A stretch of DNA of 38,544 bases from TMED109 sp015660425 (GTDB lineage Bacteria; Pseudomonadota; Alphaproteobacteria; TMED109): NCBI GenBank assembly GCA_029936295.1, contig JAPYTH010000018.1, positions 1 to 38,544 of the forward strand, written 5' to 3'. The position numbers were made by a program, and so were the translations under genes. Shown one piece after another: positions 1-8,274 of the stretch (position 1 is its first letter; every line of letters starts with the position of its first letter). The notes below the pieces were generated by a model, which did not search any database, was not told the origin of the DNA, and worked only from the letters and a program-made list of their open reading frames with translations.

Positions 1-483
1 CCAAAATGCTGAATATGAATCTATTTCTCTTCTAAAACCTTTTCGTATAATTGTGTTTGCTTTTAAGGTATTTAAATCTTTATGAAAATCTGCTCCTTTG
101 GTTCCTTGAATACAATGGGCAGGCCAAATTGTTTGGTCTCCATAAGGCATTTTTACAGTTGAAAAAACTTCTTTATCCTTATATTCAGTGACAAAAGAAC
201 TATGATTTTTTGGATGCCAATCTTGCGTAAGTACGACATTATTAAATTTATCTTGAATAGAATTAATATTTTTTATAATTTTATCACCATCTTTTACTCC
301 TAAGCTACCGCCTGGACAAAAATCGTTTTGCACATCAATTACTAATAAAACATCAGTATCCATACCAATATTTAAAGGTAGTTTATTTTCAGCTGCATTA
401 ACTGATGAAACTATATTTCCTGTATATGAAAATATGGAAATTACTAATGTTGTTTTTATAAAATTTCTTCTATTTAAAACCAT
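1..483 (-). CDS. pncA: Nicotinamidase, 3' end beyond window (partial)
   Basis: Translating the minus strand from the ATG at 483 gives 161 codons with no stop before the window edge. Nicotinamidase hydrolyses nicotinamide to nicotinate in NAD salvage. The sequence shows VIDVQNDFCPGGSL with the catalytic Asp, QDWHPKNHSSF with metal-binding Asp and His, WPAHCIQGTKGADFH, and IRKG with the catalytic Lys, then DSYSAF, in the order found in E. coli PncA. The catalytic Cys (ATDYC region) would lie past the edge. Unlike the cytosolic E. coli enzyme it has an N-terminal extension of about 35 residues starting MVLNRRNFIKTT, a twin-Arg-like export signal, so it may act in the periplasm. It is divergent from purT across 138 bp. 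Family assignment is firm; export is inferred. Confidence 0.88.
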   Translation of the reverse strand, partial: MVLNRRNFIKTTLVISIFSYTGNIVSSVNAAENKLPLNIGMDTDVLLVIDVQNDFCPGGSLGVKDGDKIIKNINSIQDKFNNVVLTQDWHPKNHSSFVTEYKDKEVFSTVKMPYGDQTIWPAHCIQGTKGADFHKDLNTLKANTIIRKGFRREIDSYSAFW

Positions 484-621
484 GCAAACTGCCTATTTAA
501 TTAAAAATAAATAAAATACATTATAGCATATTATAAGTTATTATAATATATATTAAGTATGTTTTTATCAAACAATAGATTATGTAAAAATGAACTTATT
601 AATTAAAATGGTTAAAAATAT

Positions 622-1764
622 ATGAAAAAAATAATGCTACTCGGCTCTGGTGAGCTTGGGAAAGAAGTAATCATTAGCGCTCAAAGGTTTGGATGTGAAG
701 TGATTGCTGTAGATAGATATATTAATGCTCCTGGCATGCAAGTAGCTGATAAATATGAAGTTATTAATATGCTAGATGCAAAAGATTTAAAGAGCTGCAT
801 AAACAAACATAATCCAGATATAATAGTTCCTGAAATAGAAGCCATTAGAACTGAAGTTCTTTTAGAAGTGGAAAAAACAGGAATAACGATAATTCCCACA
901 GCAAGAGCTGTAAATCTCACTATGAATAGAGATAGAATAAGAGATTTAGCTAAATCTATAGGGTTACCTACTGCTAAATATCAATATGCAGAAAATATTG
1001 AAGAGTTTACTAAAGCTATAGGAGAAATTGGAGTTCCTTGTGTAGTTAAACCGGTAATGAGTAGTTCTGGAAAAGGACAAAGTACTGTAAAATCTATAGA
1101 AGAAATTGATAAGGCATGGAATTATGCACTATCTGGAGCAAGAGGAGATAGAGTAAAAATTATTATTGAAGAGTTTATAAACTTTGATTATGAGATAACT
1201 TTATTAACTGTAAAACAAAAAGATGGACCAACAGTATTCTGCCCTCCAATTGGTCATTACCAAGAAAGAGGAGACTATCAATACAGTTGGCAACCACAAG
1301 AAATGAACAAGCAGGAAATTAGTCAAGCCCAAGAAATTGCAAAAATAATAACTGATGAATTAGGAGGTATGGGTATTTTTGGAGTTGAATTTTTTATTAA
1401 AGATAATCATGTTATTTTTAGTGAGCTTAGTCCAAGGCCTCATGATACAGGCATGGTTACAATGAAGACTCAAAGACTAAGTGAATTTGATCTACATGTT
1501 AGAGCATTTTTAGAACTACCTATAACACAAGAAATGATCGATAATGACTTTTCTGCAGGTGCAAGTCATGTAATTCTTGCTGATACAGAAGGAAAAGTTC
1601 ATTTATATGAAGGAATTAAAGATGCACTATCTAATCCAAATATAGACATACGTATATTTGGAAAGTCAGAAACAAGAAAATATAGAAGGATGGCTGTGGC
1701 TTTAGCCCCTTCACTAAAAGAAGCAAAACAAGCAGCTAATAAAATTAAAGTAATTATTAAATAA
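622..1764 (+). CDS. purT: Formate-dependent phosphoribosylglycinamide formyltransferase (PurT)
   Basis: PurT makes formyl-GAR from GAR, formate and ATP in step three of purine synthesis, replacing folate-dependent PurN. The 380-residue product opens with the nucleotide-fold motif IMLLGSGELGKEV and continues with an ATP-grasp domain: VVKPVMSSSGKGQS near residues 140-155, EEFINFDYEITLL near 185, and a metal-binding stretch GVEFFIKDNHVIFSELSPRPHDTG near 255-280. Length matches the family (about 390). An upstream ATG at 608 runs straight into a stop, so 622 is the start; no clear Shine-Dalgarno is visible. The stop lies 4 bp from the stop of the convergent pckG. The paralog PurK also belongs to ATP-grasp, but the SELSPRPHDTGMVT stretch is PurT-like. 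Confidence 0.93.
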   Translation: MKKIMLLGSGELGKEVIISAQRFGCEVIAVDRYINAPGMQVADKYEVINMLDAKDLKSCINKHNPDIIVPEIEAIRTEVLLEVEKTGITIIPTARAVNLTMNRDRIRDLAKSIGLPTAKYQYAENIEEFTKAIGEIGVPCVVKPVMSSSGKGQSTVKSIEEIDKAWNYALSGARGDRVKIIIEEFINFDYEITLLTVKQKDGPTVFCPPIGHYQERGDYQYSWQPQEMNKQEISQAQEIAKIITDELGGMGIFGVEFFIKDNHVIFSELSPRPHDTGMVTMKTQRLSEFDLHVRAFLELPITQEMIDNDFSAGASHVILADTEGKVHLYEGIKDALSNPNIDIRIFGKSETRKYRRMAVALAPSLKEAKQAANKIKVIIK

Positions 1765-1768
1765 TATA

Positions 1769-3589
1769 CTAAACTTCTTTAAGCAATCTACCTTCTAATT
1801 CTATTCTCTGATCTTCTAATTCTTTTGGAAGAAAGTTTTCAAACCTATCAAAATGGTCTTTTACCTCTTCAATTTCCTTCAAACCCTCAGTCTTAGGAAT
1901 TTCAATTAAAGAATTAAATTTTTCAGAATCAAAATCTAATCCTGTCCAATTAATATCTTCAAAGTTTGGAACTAATCCGAAACTATTACTTTTAGCACTT
2001 ACTTCACCTTTAACTCTATCAACTATCCACTTTAATATTCTCATATTCTCACCAAACCCTGGCCATATAAAAGCACCATCACTATCTTTTCTAAACCAAT
2101 TGACTCTAAATATTTTTGGTGCTTTTTGATGATGTTTTTTACCCAGATCTATCCAATGTTTCCAATGTTCTGCCATATTGTATCCACAAAAAGGTAACAT
2201 GGCAAAAGGATCTCTTCTTATAGAAGCTTGATTAATAGAAGCAGCAGTTGCCTCAGACCCCATAGTTGCAGCCATAAAAATACCATGATTCCAGCCATAG
2301 GATTCATACACTAATGGAAAAGTTTTTGACAAACGCCCCCCAAATATAAAAGCTTCAATTGGAACACCTTCCGGTTTTTCCCAATTTTTATCCAATGACG
2401 GACACAAAGAAGATGGTACTGTAAATCGAGCATTAGGATGTGCTGCTTTAGATTTACTATTTGGCGACCAATCATTTCCTTGCCAATCTATTGCATGACT
2501 TGGAGCCTCTCCATCCATACCTTCCCACCAAACATCTCCATCATCTGTTAAAGCAACATTAGTAAATATACAGTTACTCTTTAACATTTCCATTGCATTT
2601 GGATTAGTACTATAAGATGTACCAGGAGCTACTCCAAAAAAACCTGCTTCAGGATTTATTGCCCTGAAAGTACCATCTGAAGAAGGTTTTATCCATGCAA
2701 TGTCATCTCCTACAGTTTTGACTTTCCAGCCTTTAAAGCATTCTGGCGGCATCATCATAGCTAAATTTGTTTTCCCGCAAGCACTTGGGAATGCGGCGCC
2801 TACATAAGTCGTTTCGCCTTTAGGATTTTCTAAACCTAATATTAACATATGCTCTGCTAGCCAACCTTCCTCATTTGCCATTTTTGAAGCAATTCTTAAA
2901 GCAAAACATTTTTTTCCTAAAAGAGCATTTCCTCCATATCCTGAACCATAAGACCAAATAGACCTATCTTCAGGAAAGTGAACTATATATTTATCTTCAG
3001 GGTTAGCTGCACATGGCCAACTTATATCTTTTTGATTTTCTTCTAGTGGCATTCCTACTGAATGCATACATTTTATAAAATTACCTTCATCTCCTAAAAC
3101 ATCCAAAGCTTCCTTGCCCATTCTAGTCATAATTCTCTGATTAACCACTACATAAGGACTATCTGAAATTTGAATTCCAATATGGGAAATTGGTGAATTT
3201 AAAGGGCCCATGGAGAATGGAATTACATACATTGTTCTTCCTGACATACATCCATTAAACAAAGTATCTAATTTGGTTTTCATTAAACCAATATCAAACC
3301 AATTATTAGTTGGCCCTGCATCTTCTTTAGAAGTAGTACATATAAAAGTTCTATCTTCAACTCTTGCAACATCACTCGGATGAGAACGAGCTAGAAAACA
3401 ATTTTTTCTTTTATCATTATTTAATCTAATAAATGTTCCAGCATTTACCATCTCTTCACAAAGTCTATCATATTCTTCTTGTGTTCCATCACACCAATAA
3501 ACATTAGTTGGCTTACAAAGCTCCTCAATTTCTGAAATCCATTCTTTTAAAACTATATTATTAGTAACCATGAATTGTAGTTTCTCCAT
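1769..3589 (-). CDS. pckG: Phosphoenolpyruvate carboxykinase (GTP)
   Basis: This enzyme converts oxaloacetate and GTP to PEP, GDP and CO2, the entry to gluconeogenesis. The 606 residues match the GTP family in length (about 600; the ATP type is about 530). The kinase-1a P-loop FPSACGKTN lies at residues 268-276 with the reactive Cys at 271. VKTVGDDIAWIK is the kinase-2/metal site. SYGSGYGGNALLGKKC near 213-228 is the PEP and oxaloacetate binding region, and FIFGGRLSKTFPLVYES follows. The ATG at 3589 is followed by an in-frame ATG at 3571; the only GGAG lies between them, so the exact start is uncertain by six codons. It sits 75 bp downstream of the aldo/keto reductase on the same strand. With isocitrate lyase in the same window it fits growth on acetate or fatty acids. 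Confidence 0.96.
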   Translation of the reverse strand: MEKLQFMVTNNIVLKEWISEIEELCKPTNVYWCDGTQEEYDRLCEEMVNAGTFIRLNNDKRKNCFLARSHPSDVARVEDRTFICTTSKEDAGPTNNWFDIGLMKTKLDTLFNGCMSGRTMYVIPFSMGPLNSPISHIGIQISDSPYVVVNQRIMTRMGKEALDVLGDEGNFIKCMHSVGMPLEENQKDISWPCAANPEDKYIVHFPEDRSIWSYGSGYGGNALLGKKCFALRIASKMANEEGWLAEHMLILGLENPKGETTYVGAAFPSACGKTNLAMMMPPECFKGWKVKTVGDDIAWIKPSSDGTFRAINPEAGFFGVAPGTSYSTNPNAMEMLKSNCIFTNVALTDDGDVWWEGMDGEAPSHAIDWQGNDWSPNSKSKAAHPNARFTVPSSLCPSLDKNWEKPEGVPIEAFIFGGRLSKTFPLVYESYGWNHGIFMAATMGSEATAASINQASIRRDPFAMLPFCGYNMAEHWKHWIDLGKKHHQKAPKIFRVNWFRKDSDGAFIWPGFGENMRILKWIVDRVKGEVSAKSNSFGLVPNFEDINWTGLDFDSEKFNSLIEIPKTEGLKEIEEVKDHFDRFENFLPKELEDQRIELEGRLLKEV

Positions 3590-3664
3590 TAGAAATAAAA
3601 ATTAATTAGAAACATGAATCTAAAAGGAAATCAACCTATTATATTACAAATATACTTCAAAATA

Positions 3665-4849
3665 CTAGGATAATAATTTATGTGATATTACATTTAAATT
3701 TTTGATATCTAAGTTATACCCGCAACTATTTGAGCATGGCTTCCCAGAACAAGATAAACAGGAAGATGCATTATTTTTAATACCAGAATAAGTCAATAAA
3801 GCCTTACTTGGGTTTTTATAATCTAAAGCATACATCTTAGATCTCATCACTTCAGTTATCTCCACATTATTAGGACAAGCATTCTTACAAATATCACATC
3901 CTGGAGGACAGAGACTTTCATGATTAATAAGATAATATTTTTCTAATAATTTAAAATATTCATTTTCAGAATATTTTTTATTAGAAATACTAGTTAATTC
4001 GTTAATTAATGAATTAGAAGTCATAGATATAATTGCGGCATCAGCATAGTTAGTATTTAAAGCCCATTTAATCGCAGCTTGCGCATAAGTTAACTGTTTA
4101 TTTTCATAAGGCCTCATATCATTCAATCTCGAACCCGCTAATGTCTTCATAGCTATTATGCCAATTCCTTTGTTTCTAGCTTTTACTAAAACTTCAGGCA
4201 ATCTTGGGTTAATTGCAACAAAATGAAAAGTATGTCTTAATTTTTCTAAAAACTTTGGATCTTGTGCAAAGCTAAAAGCTGACAAGATAATATCAACTAA
4301 ATTTCTATCTATACAATATTCTAAACAATCAGCTAAATTACTTCCATGTCCAGAAATTCCACTATATCTGATCTTGCCTTCTAATTTAGCTTTTTCAATA
4401 AATTCCCACCAATCCGTATTTTCTATTCTAGAAATAGAATTTACTGCATGATTATAATATATATCAATGTAATCAGTATTTAGCCTTTTTAAAGATCCCT
4501 CTAAAGCTGACATATAATCTTTTTTATTTTGATAAGTTCTTGCTTTAGTTTTTGTTCCTATTACGACTTCATGTCTTACAGATTTTAATACATTACCAAT
4601 AGAGGATTCGGAATCTCCTCCTACATAAGATTCTGCTGTATCAAAATATCTTACACCTCTATCATATGCATGTTTAACAATTTTTTCATCTGAGGTGCTT
4701 GATGATCCATAACCAATATTAGGTATAACCAAATCAGTCTTACCTAACTTTATTAATTCTGGTTCAACTTGGTTAGCATCAAGCTTATTAATAGTTAAAT
4801 TAGCAGATAGTAATGTACTAAAAAGGAATGATCTACGATTTAAATTCAT
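3665..4849 (-). CDS. Aldo/keto reductase with export signal and C-terminal ferredoxin-like eight-Cys region
   Basis: The 394-residue protein is an NAD(P)H-dependent aldo/keto reductase fused to an Fe-S module. The catalytic tetrad is visible: Asp70 and Tyr75 (YFDTAESY), Lys100 (IGTKT) and His134 (YYNHA). After residue 310 come two cysteine sets: C314-x3-C318-x2-C321-x3-C325-P and C364-x2-C367-x4-C372-x3-C376, as expected for two [4Fe-4S] clusters. The N-terminus NLNRRSFLFSTLLSANLTI resembles a weak twin-Arg signal, which would suit export of a folded cofactor protein; most Fe-S AKRs lack this. The start has GGGG upstream (minus strand, 4854-4857). It is the last gene of a run behind two small membrane proteins, the nearest 7 bp upstream. 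Substrate unknown. Confidence 0.87.
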   Translation of the reverse strand: MNLNRRSFLFSTLLSANLTINKLDANQVEPELIKLGKTDLVIPNIGYGSSSTSDEKIVKHAYDRGVRYFDTAESYVGGDSESSIGNVLKSVRHEVVIGTKTKARTYQNKKDYMSALEGSLKRLNTDYIDIYYNHAVNSISRIENTDWWEFIEKAKLEGKIRYSGISGHGSNLADCLEYCIDRNLVDIILSAFSFAQDPKFLEKLRHTFHFVAINPRLPEVLVKARNKGIGIIAMKTLAGSRLNDMRPYENKQLTYAQAAIKWALNTNYADAAIISMTSNSLINELTSISNKKYSENEYFKLLEKYYLINHESLCPPGCDICKNACPNNVEITEVMRSKMYALDYKNPSKALLTYSGIKNNASSCLSCSGKPCSNSCGYNLDIKNLNVISHKLLS

Positions 4850-4856
4850 AGTACCC

Positions 4857-5279
4857 CTATTCTTTTTTTATTAAATCATTTAAAATATAATATTTATTTT
4901 TTAATAAAATAACTGTAATGATAATAAATAAAATTAAAACTATAATTTTATTTATCATCCAATTTGTTTCCCAAATAGTCCACTGAGGCGAAATAAAAAA
5001 GGCAATTAACTTATAATTAATAATTATTAATTCAGAAATACATATTAACATACCTATATAATAAGTTTTTTTTGATAGATTTAAAAAACTATTAGCTAGC
5101 CAAAGATGAGCAATCCACCAAAAATCCCACATAATATATTTAGTACAATTTTCCTCATAATACAAAGCGTATAAAATAGGAAATATAAATTTTATTAAAA
5201 GTGTCCATAAAACAATTAAAACCAGCCAAGATGAAATTATAATTGGCAATTTAGTTTTTAGAGTAAAAAATGAGTTCAT
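4857..5279 (-). CDS. Small four-span membrane protein of unknown function
   Basis: I do not recognise this 140-residue protein. Hydrophobic segments lie at about 11-37, 50-66, 72-96 and 107-127, suggesting four membrane spans with a Lys-rich C-terminal tail. The second span is rich in aromatic residues with one His (MWDFWWIAHLWLANSF), a composition that could ligate haem or bind a quinone; this is speculation. It ends 7 bp before the start of the Fe-S aldo/keto reductase on the same strand and starts 26 bp after a 39-residue membrane ORF, so it is probably co-transcribed with both. A role as membrane anchor or electron partner of the reductase is inferred from position only. Confidence 0.7.
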   Translation of the reverse strand: MNSFFTLKTKLPIIISSWLVLIVLWTLLIKFIFPILYALYYEENCTKYIMWDFWWIAHLWLANSFLNLSKKTYYIGMLICISELIIINYKLIAFFISPQWTIWETNWMINKIIVLILFIIITVILLKNKYYILNDLIKKE

Positions 5280-5305
5280 TTTTAAAAGCCTATTAAAATT
5301 AAAAA

Positions 5306-5425
5306 CTAACTTTCTATCTCTTCTTTTGTAATATTTTTATTTTTTAATCTCTTACATACTATTAAAACTCCGCCTACCAAAATTAATGATACCAAAGTTT
5401 TTCCTATTATTCTTGTAACAAACAT
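5306..5425 (-). CDS. 39-residue single-span membrane protein
   Basis: Reading the minus strand from the ATG at 5425 gives an uninterrupted 39-codon frame ending in TAG at 5306. The peptide begins MFVTRIIGKTLVSLILVGGV, giving one hydrophobic span at about residues 11-24, followed by a basic then acidic tail (CKRLKNKNITKEEIES). Residue composition looks like a genuine membrane peptide, and a GGA lies about 9 bases before the start. It fills the otherwise empty gap between the 140-residue membrane protein and the divergent ThDP enzyme and is in the same direction as the aldo/keto reductase genes. No homolog comes to mind. Moderate confidence that it is translated. Confidence 0.5.
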   Translation of the reverse strand: MFVTRIIGKTLVSLILVGGVLIVCKRLKNKNITKEEIES

Positions 5426-5507
5426 TTTTCAATCCAATAACAAAAAATAACGATTGCATATAATATAAAACATATAAATAATAATTAGAAGTTATTTGGA
5501 GATATTA

Positions 5508-7166
5508 ATGAAAAAAATTACAGGACGGTCAGCTTTTTTATCTATTCTGAGAAGTGAAGGAATTACTCATCTCTTTGGAAATCCTGGCACTACCGAACTC
5601 CCTATAATGCATGCACTAAAAGATTATCCTGAAATAAAATATATTTTAGGACTACAAGAATCAATAGTTGTAGCAATGGCTGATGGTTACTCTAGAGCTA
5701 CAGGAAAATTATCTGCATGTAATGTTCATGTTGCTCCTGGCTTAGGCAATGCAATGGGCGCTATATATAATGCTAAGTTTGTAGGTAGCCCAATTATAAT
5801 TACAGCTGGTCAACAAGAACAAGGTCATGGACTAATGGAACCAATGTTATATGGACCTCTTGTCCAAATGGCAGAACCACTTGTTAAATGGGCCATAGAA
5901 GTTACAAGATTAGAAGATCTACCTAGAATACTCAGAAGGGCTGCAAAAATTGCTCTAGCTCCACCTACTGGTCCCGTCTTTATCTCTTTACCAGGAGATA
6001 TTTTAAATACAGAAGCTAAATTAGATCTAGGAAAACCATCTAGAATTAAATTTAATATAAGTCCAGATGATGAAACTCTTAAAAATATAAAAAAAAGGAT
6101 ATTACAAGCAAATAATCCTGTTATAATATCAGGGCATGAAATAGCGCAAACTAATGGCTTTAATGAAATAACAAAATTTTCAGAAATAATTGGGGCTCCT
6201 GTTTATCAGCAAACTGTACCACATGGTTCTCATTATCCTTCAGAGCACAAAACATATATGGGTGCGATGCCAAGAAGTCAAACTCATGTAAAAAACATAT
6301 TAGAAAATTATGACTTACTCATATGTATTGGAAGTGACGTTTTAAGGATGTCTGTATGGAGTTCTACAGATCCACTTCCAAAAGATATGTCAATAATACA
6401 TATTGGAATTAGAGACTGGGAAATAGGAAAAAATTATCATACTGAACAAGGTATCTTAGGAAACGTAAAAACAACTCTATTTAACCTTAATAATTTTATA
6501 ACTAATAATTTAAGTAAGAAATATATAAAAAATGCAAATAGTAGAATCAAAGCAATAGAAAATAAAAATTGGAGTAAAAAGAAAGCAATTCTTACTACTA
6601 AAACATTAAAAGAAAAGGATACGATGCCTATTACGCCAAATTGGTTAATGATGACTTTAGTAGAGAACATTTCTAATAATAATATAGTAGTAGAGGAAGC
6701 TCTAGTATCATCTAGAAGTTTATTAAATTTTCTTCCTTTTAAAAATAGTAAAGATTTTTATGGTTTAGCAAGTGGAGGAATTGGTTGGGCAGTTTCAGGA
6801 TGTATTGGGGTATCATTAGCTAATAACAACAAGACAATAGTAGCAATAATAGGAGACGGTAGCTCTATGTATGCCATTCAATCAATATGGACAGCCGCAC
6901 ATTATAATTTGCCAATTGTATATGTCATAGCCAATAACCAAAGTTATAGAATAATCAAAGAAAGGTTAGAAGATTTCCATAACAATACTAATTTTATTGG
7001 AATGGATTTTAATAAACCTAAGATTGATTTTGTTAAAATTGCAAATGCAATGGGAGTTGAATCTAATCAAGTATCAAAACCCACAGAATTAAAAAGCTTA
7101 TTTAAAAAAGCATTTAAATTTAAAAAACCATATTTAATAGAAGTAATGGTAGATAAAGGTTACTAA
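5508..7166 (+). CDS. ThDP-dependent decarboxylase, benzoylformate decarboxylase-like
   Basis: The product is a 552-residue thiamine-diphosphate enzyme of the acetolactate synthase/2-oxoacid decarboxylase superfamily. FGNPGTTELP opens the PYR domain. Glu51 in LQESIVVAMADGYSR is the ThDP-activating Glu. NVHVAPGLGNAMG places His74 where benzoylformate decarboxylase has its active-site His70. The C-terminal domain carries the ThDP/Mg motif IIGDGSSMY through ANNQSYR. Together these look like benzoylformate decarboxylase (about 528 residues), although NPGTTE replaces NPGSNE, so the active-site Ser is a Thr. The ATG at 5508 is preferred over an in-frame TTG at 5496 because TTGGAG at 5496-5501 is a well-placed ribosome site. 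Likely reaction: non-oxidative decarboxylation of a 2-oxo acid to an aldehyde; substrate unknown. Its stop overlaps the convergent MDR gene by 4 bp. Confidence 0.82.
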   Translation: MKKITGRSAFLSILRSEGITHLFGNPGTTELPIMHALKDYPEIKYILGLQESIVVAMADGYSRATGKLSACNVHVAPGLGNAMGAIYNAKFVGSPIIITAGQQEQGHGLMEPMLYGPLVQMAEPLVKWAIEVTRLEDLPRILRRAAKIALAPPTGPVFISLPGDILNTEAKLDLGKPSRIKFNISPDDETLKNIKKRILQANNPVIISGHEIAQTNGFNEITKFSEIIGAPVYQQTVPHGSHYPSEHKTYMGAMPRSQTHVKNILENYDLLICIGSDVLRMSVWSSTDPLPKDMSIIHIGIRDWEIGKNYHTEQGILGNVKTTLFNLNNFITNNLSKKYIKNANSRIKAIENKNWSKKKAILTTKTLKEKDTMPITPNWLMMTLVENISNNNIVVEEALVSSRSLLNFLPFKNSKDFYGLASGGIGWAVSGCIGVSLANNNKTIVAIIGDGSSMYAIQSIWTAAHYNLPIVYVIANNQSYRIIKERLEDFHNNTNFIGMDFNKPKIDFVKIANAMGVESNQVSKPTELKSLFKKAFKFKKPYLIEVMVDKGY

Positions 7167-8161
7167 CCACTAAAATTATCTCCATTTGGAGTGACTATTA
7201 TTTTTCCATTTCTTCCATACTTAGCTGCGTGTGCAACAGCTTGCTTAATATCTTCTATTGGATAGGTTTTTTCAACAGGCACATGAATAATATCTTTTTC
7301 TATCAGGCTAGATAAGTATGCATACATTTCAATAATTTCTTTTTTTTCCATATTTTGTAGCCATGGCATTAACCAAAACCCTGTTAATATTATACGTTTA
7401 AAGACCGTTTGATGTGAGGAAATTTCAATATTTTTTCCTGAAAGTAAACCATAATTTAGGATAGTTGCTTCATCTTCTAAACAATCTCCTATTCTTAATA
7501 CTTGATCTCCCCCTACTGCATCTAAAGCTAATTTAACATTAGCATTATCCGTTAATTTTTTTACTGAATCTGATAAATTATTATTATCTAATAAAACAAC
7601 ATCAGCTCCTATGTTTTTAAGTCCTTCTTCTAGTCCTACCCTTCTCACTATATTAATGGTTTTTAAATCTAAATTCTTAGCAATACTAATCACAGAGTGC
7701 CCAACTCCTGAATTTGCTGCATCCTGGATAATCCAATCATTTTTATTTAATTTAACATATTTTTTAATCATTAAATAAGCAGTTGCTGGATTAACTTTCA
7801 TCATAGATAATTGCAGAATATCTACATTTTTGGGAAGTAATACTAAATTACTAGCCAATACCATTTTTTGCTGAACCCAGTTTTCTCTATCTAAAGGAAG
7901 AACAATGTTTCCAACATTAAAGTCTTTAACATTTTTTCCAATTTTATTTACTTTTCCAACTGATTCTGCTCCTAATCTAGATGGCAACTTATATGCTACT
8001 CCATACTTACCTTCTAGTATTAAGACATCCGCTGGATTAATAGGAAAGGCTAATATATCAATTAATACCTCATTTTCTTTTGGCTCTCCTAAATCGGGAG
8101 CTTCTACACATTCAATCACTTGGTCAGGTTGTCCTACAGAAGCAAATTGTGCAATTTTCAT
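7163..8161 (-). CDS. MDR-family reductase, trans-2-enoyl-CoA reductase (MECR)-like
   Basis: The 332-residue product is a zinc-free medium-chain dehydrogenase/reductase. The N-terminal GroES-like half contains AFPINPADVLILEGKYG and LPSRLGAESVGKV. The cofactor domain contains KVNPATAYLMIKKYVKL, then IIQDAANSGVGHSVISIAKNL and INIVRR. NPATAY, QDAANSGVG and the INIVR stretch closely resemble mitochondrial-type 2-enoyl-thioester reductase (MECR/ETR1), which reduces trans-2-enoyl-CoA or -ACP with NADPH. No catalytic or structural zinc Cys set is seen. GGAAAG before the ATG is a good ribosome site. It shares 4 bp tail-to-tail with the ThDP enzyme. The physiological substrate could instead be another enone. 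Confidence 0.8.
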   Translation of the reverse strand: MKIAQFASVGQPDQVIECVEAPDLGEPKENEVLIDILAFPINPADVLILEGKYGVAYKLPSRLGAESVGKVNKIGKNVKDFNVGNIVLPLDRENWVQQKMVLASNLVLLPKNVDILQLSMMKVNPATAYLMIKKYVKLNKNDWIIQDAANSGVGHSVISIAKNLDLKTINIVRRVGLEEGLKNIGADVVLLDNNNLSDSVKKLTDNANVKLALDAVGGDQVLRIGDCLEDEATILNYGLLSGKNIEISSHQTVFKRIILTGFWLMPWLQNMEKKEIIEMYAYLSSLIEKDIIHVPVEKTYPIEDIKQAVAHAAKYGRNGKIIVTPNGDNFSG

Positions 8162-8274
8162 ATTCTTTCCATTCCAATATTTAATATAAAAGATACAAGT
8201 AGAATAAATTTATTACTTATTATTAAAAAAGTATATACTACATAATACTTTTTTAAATATAGAAATTGATCTTT

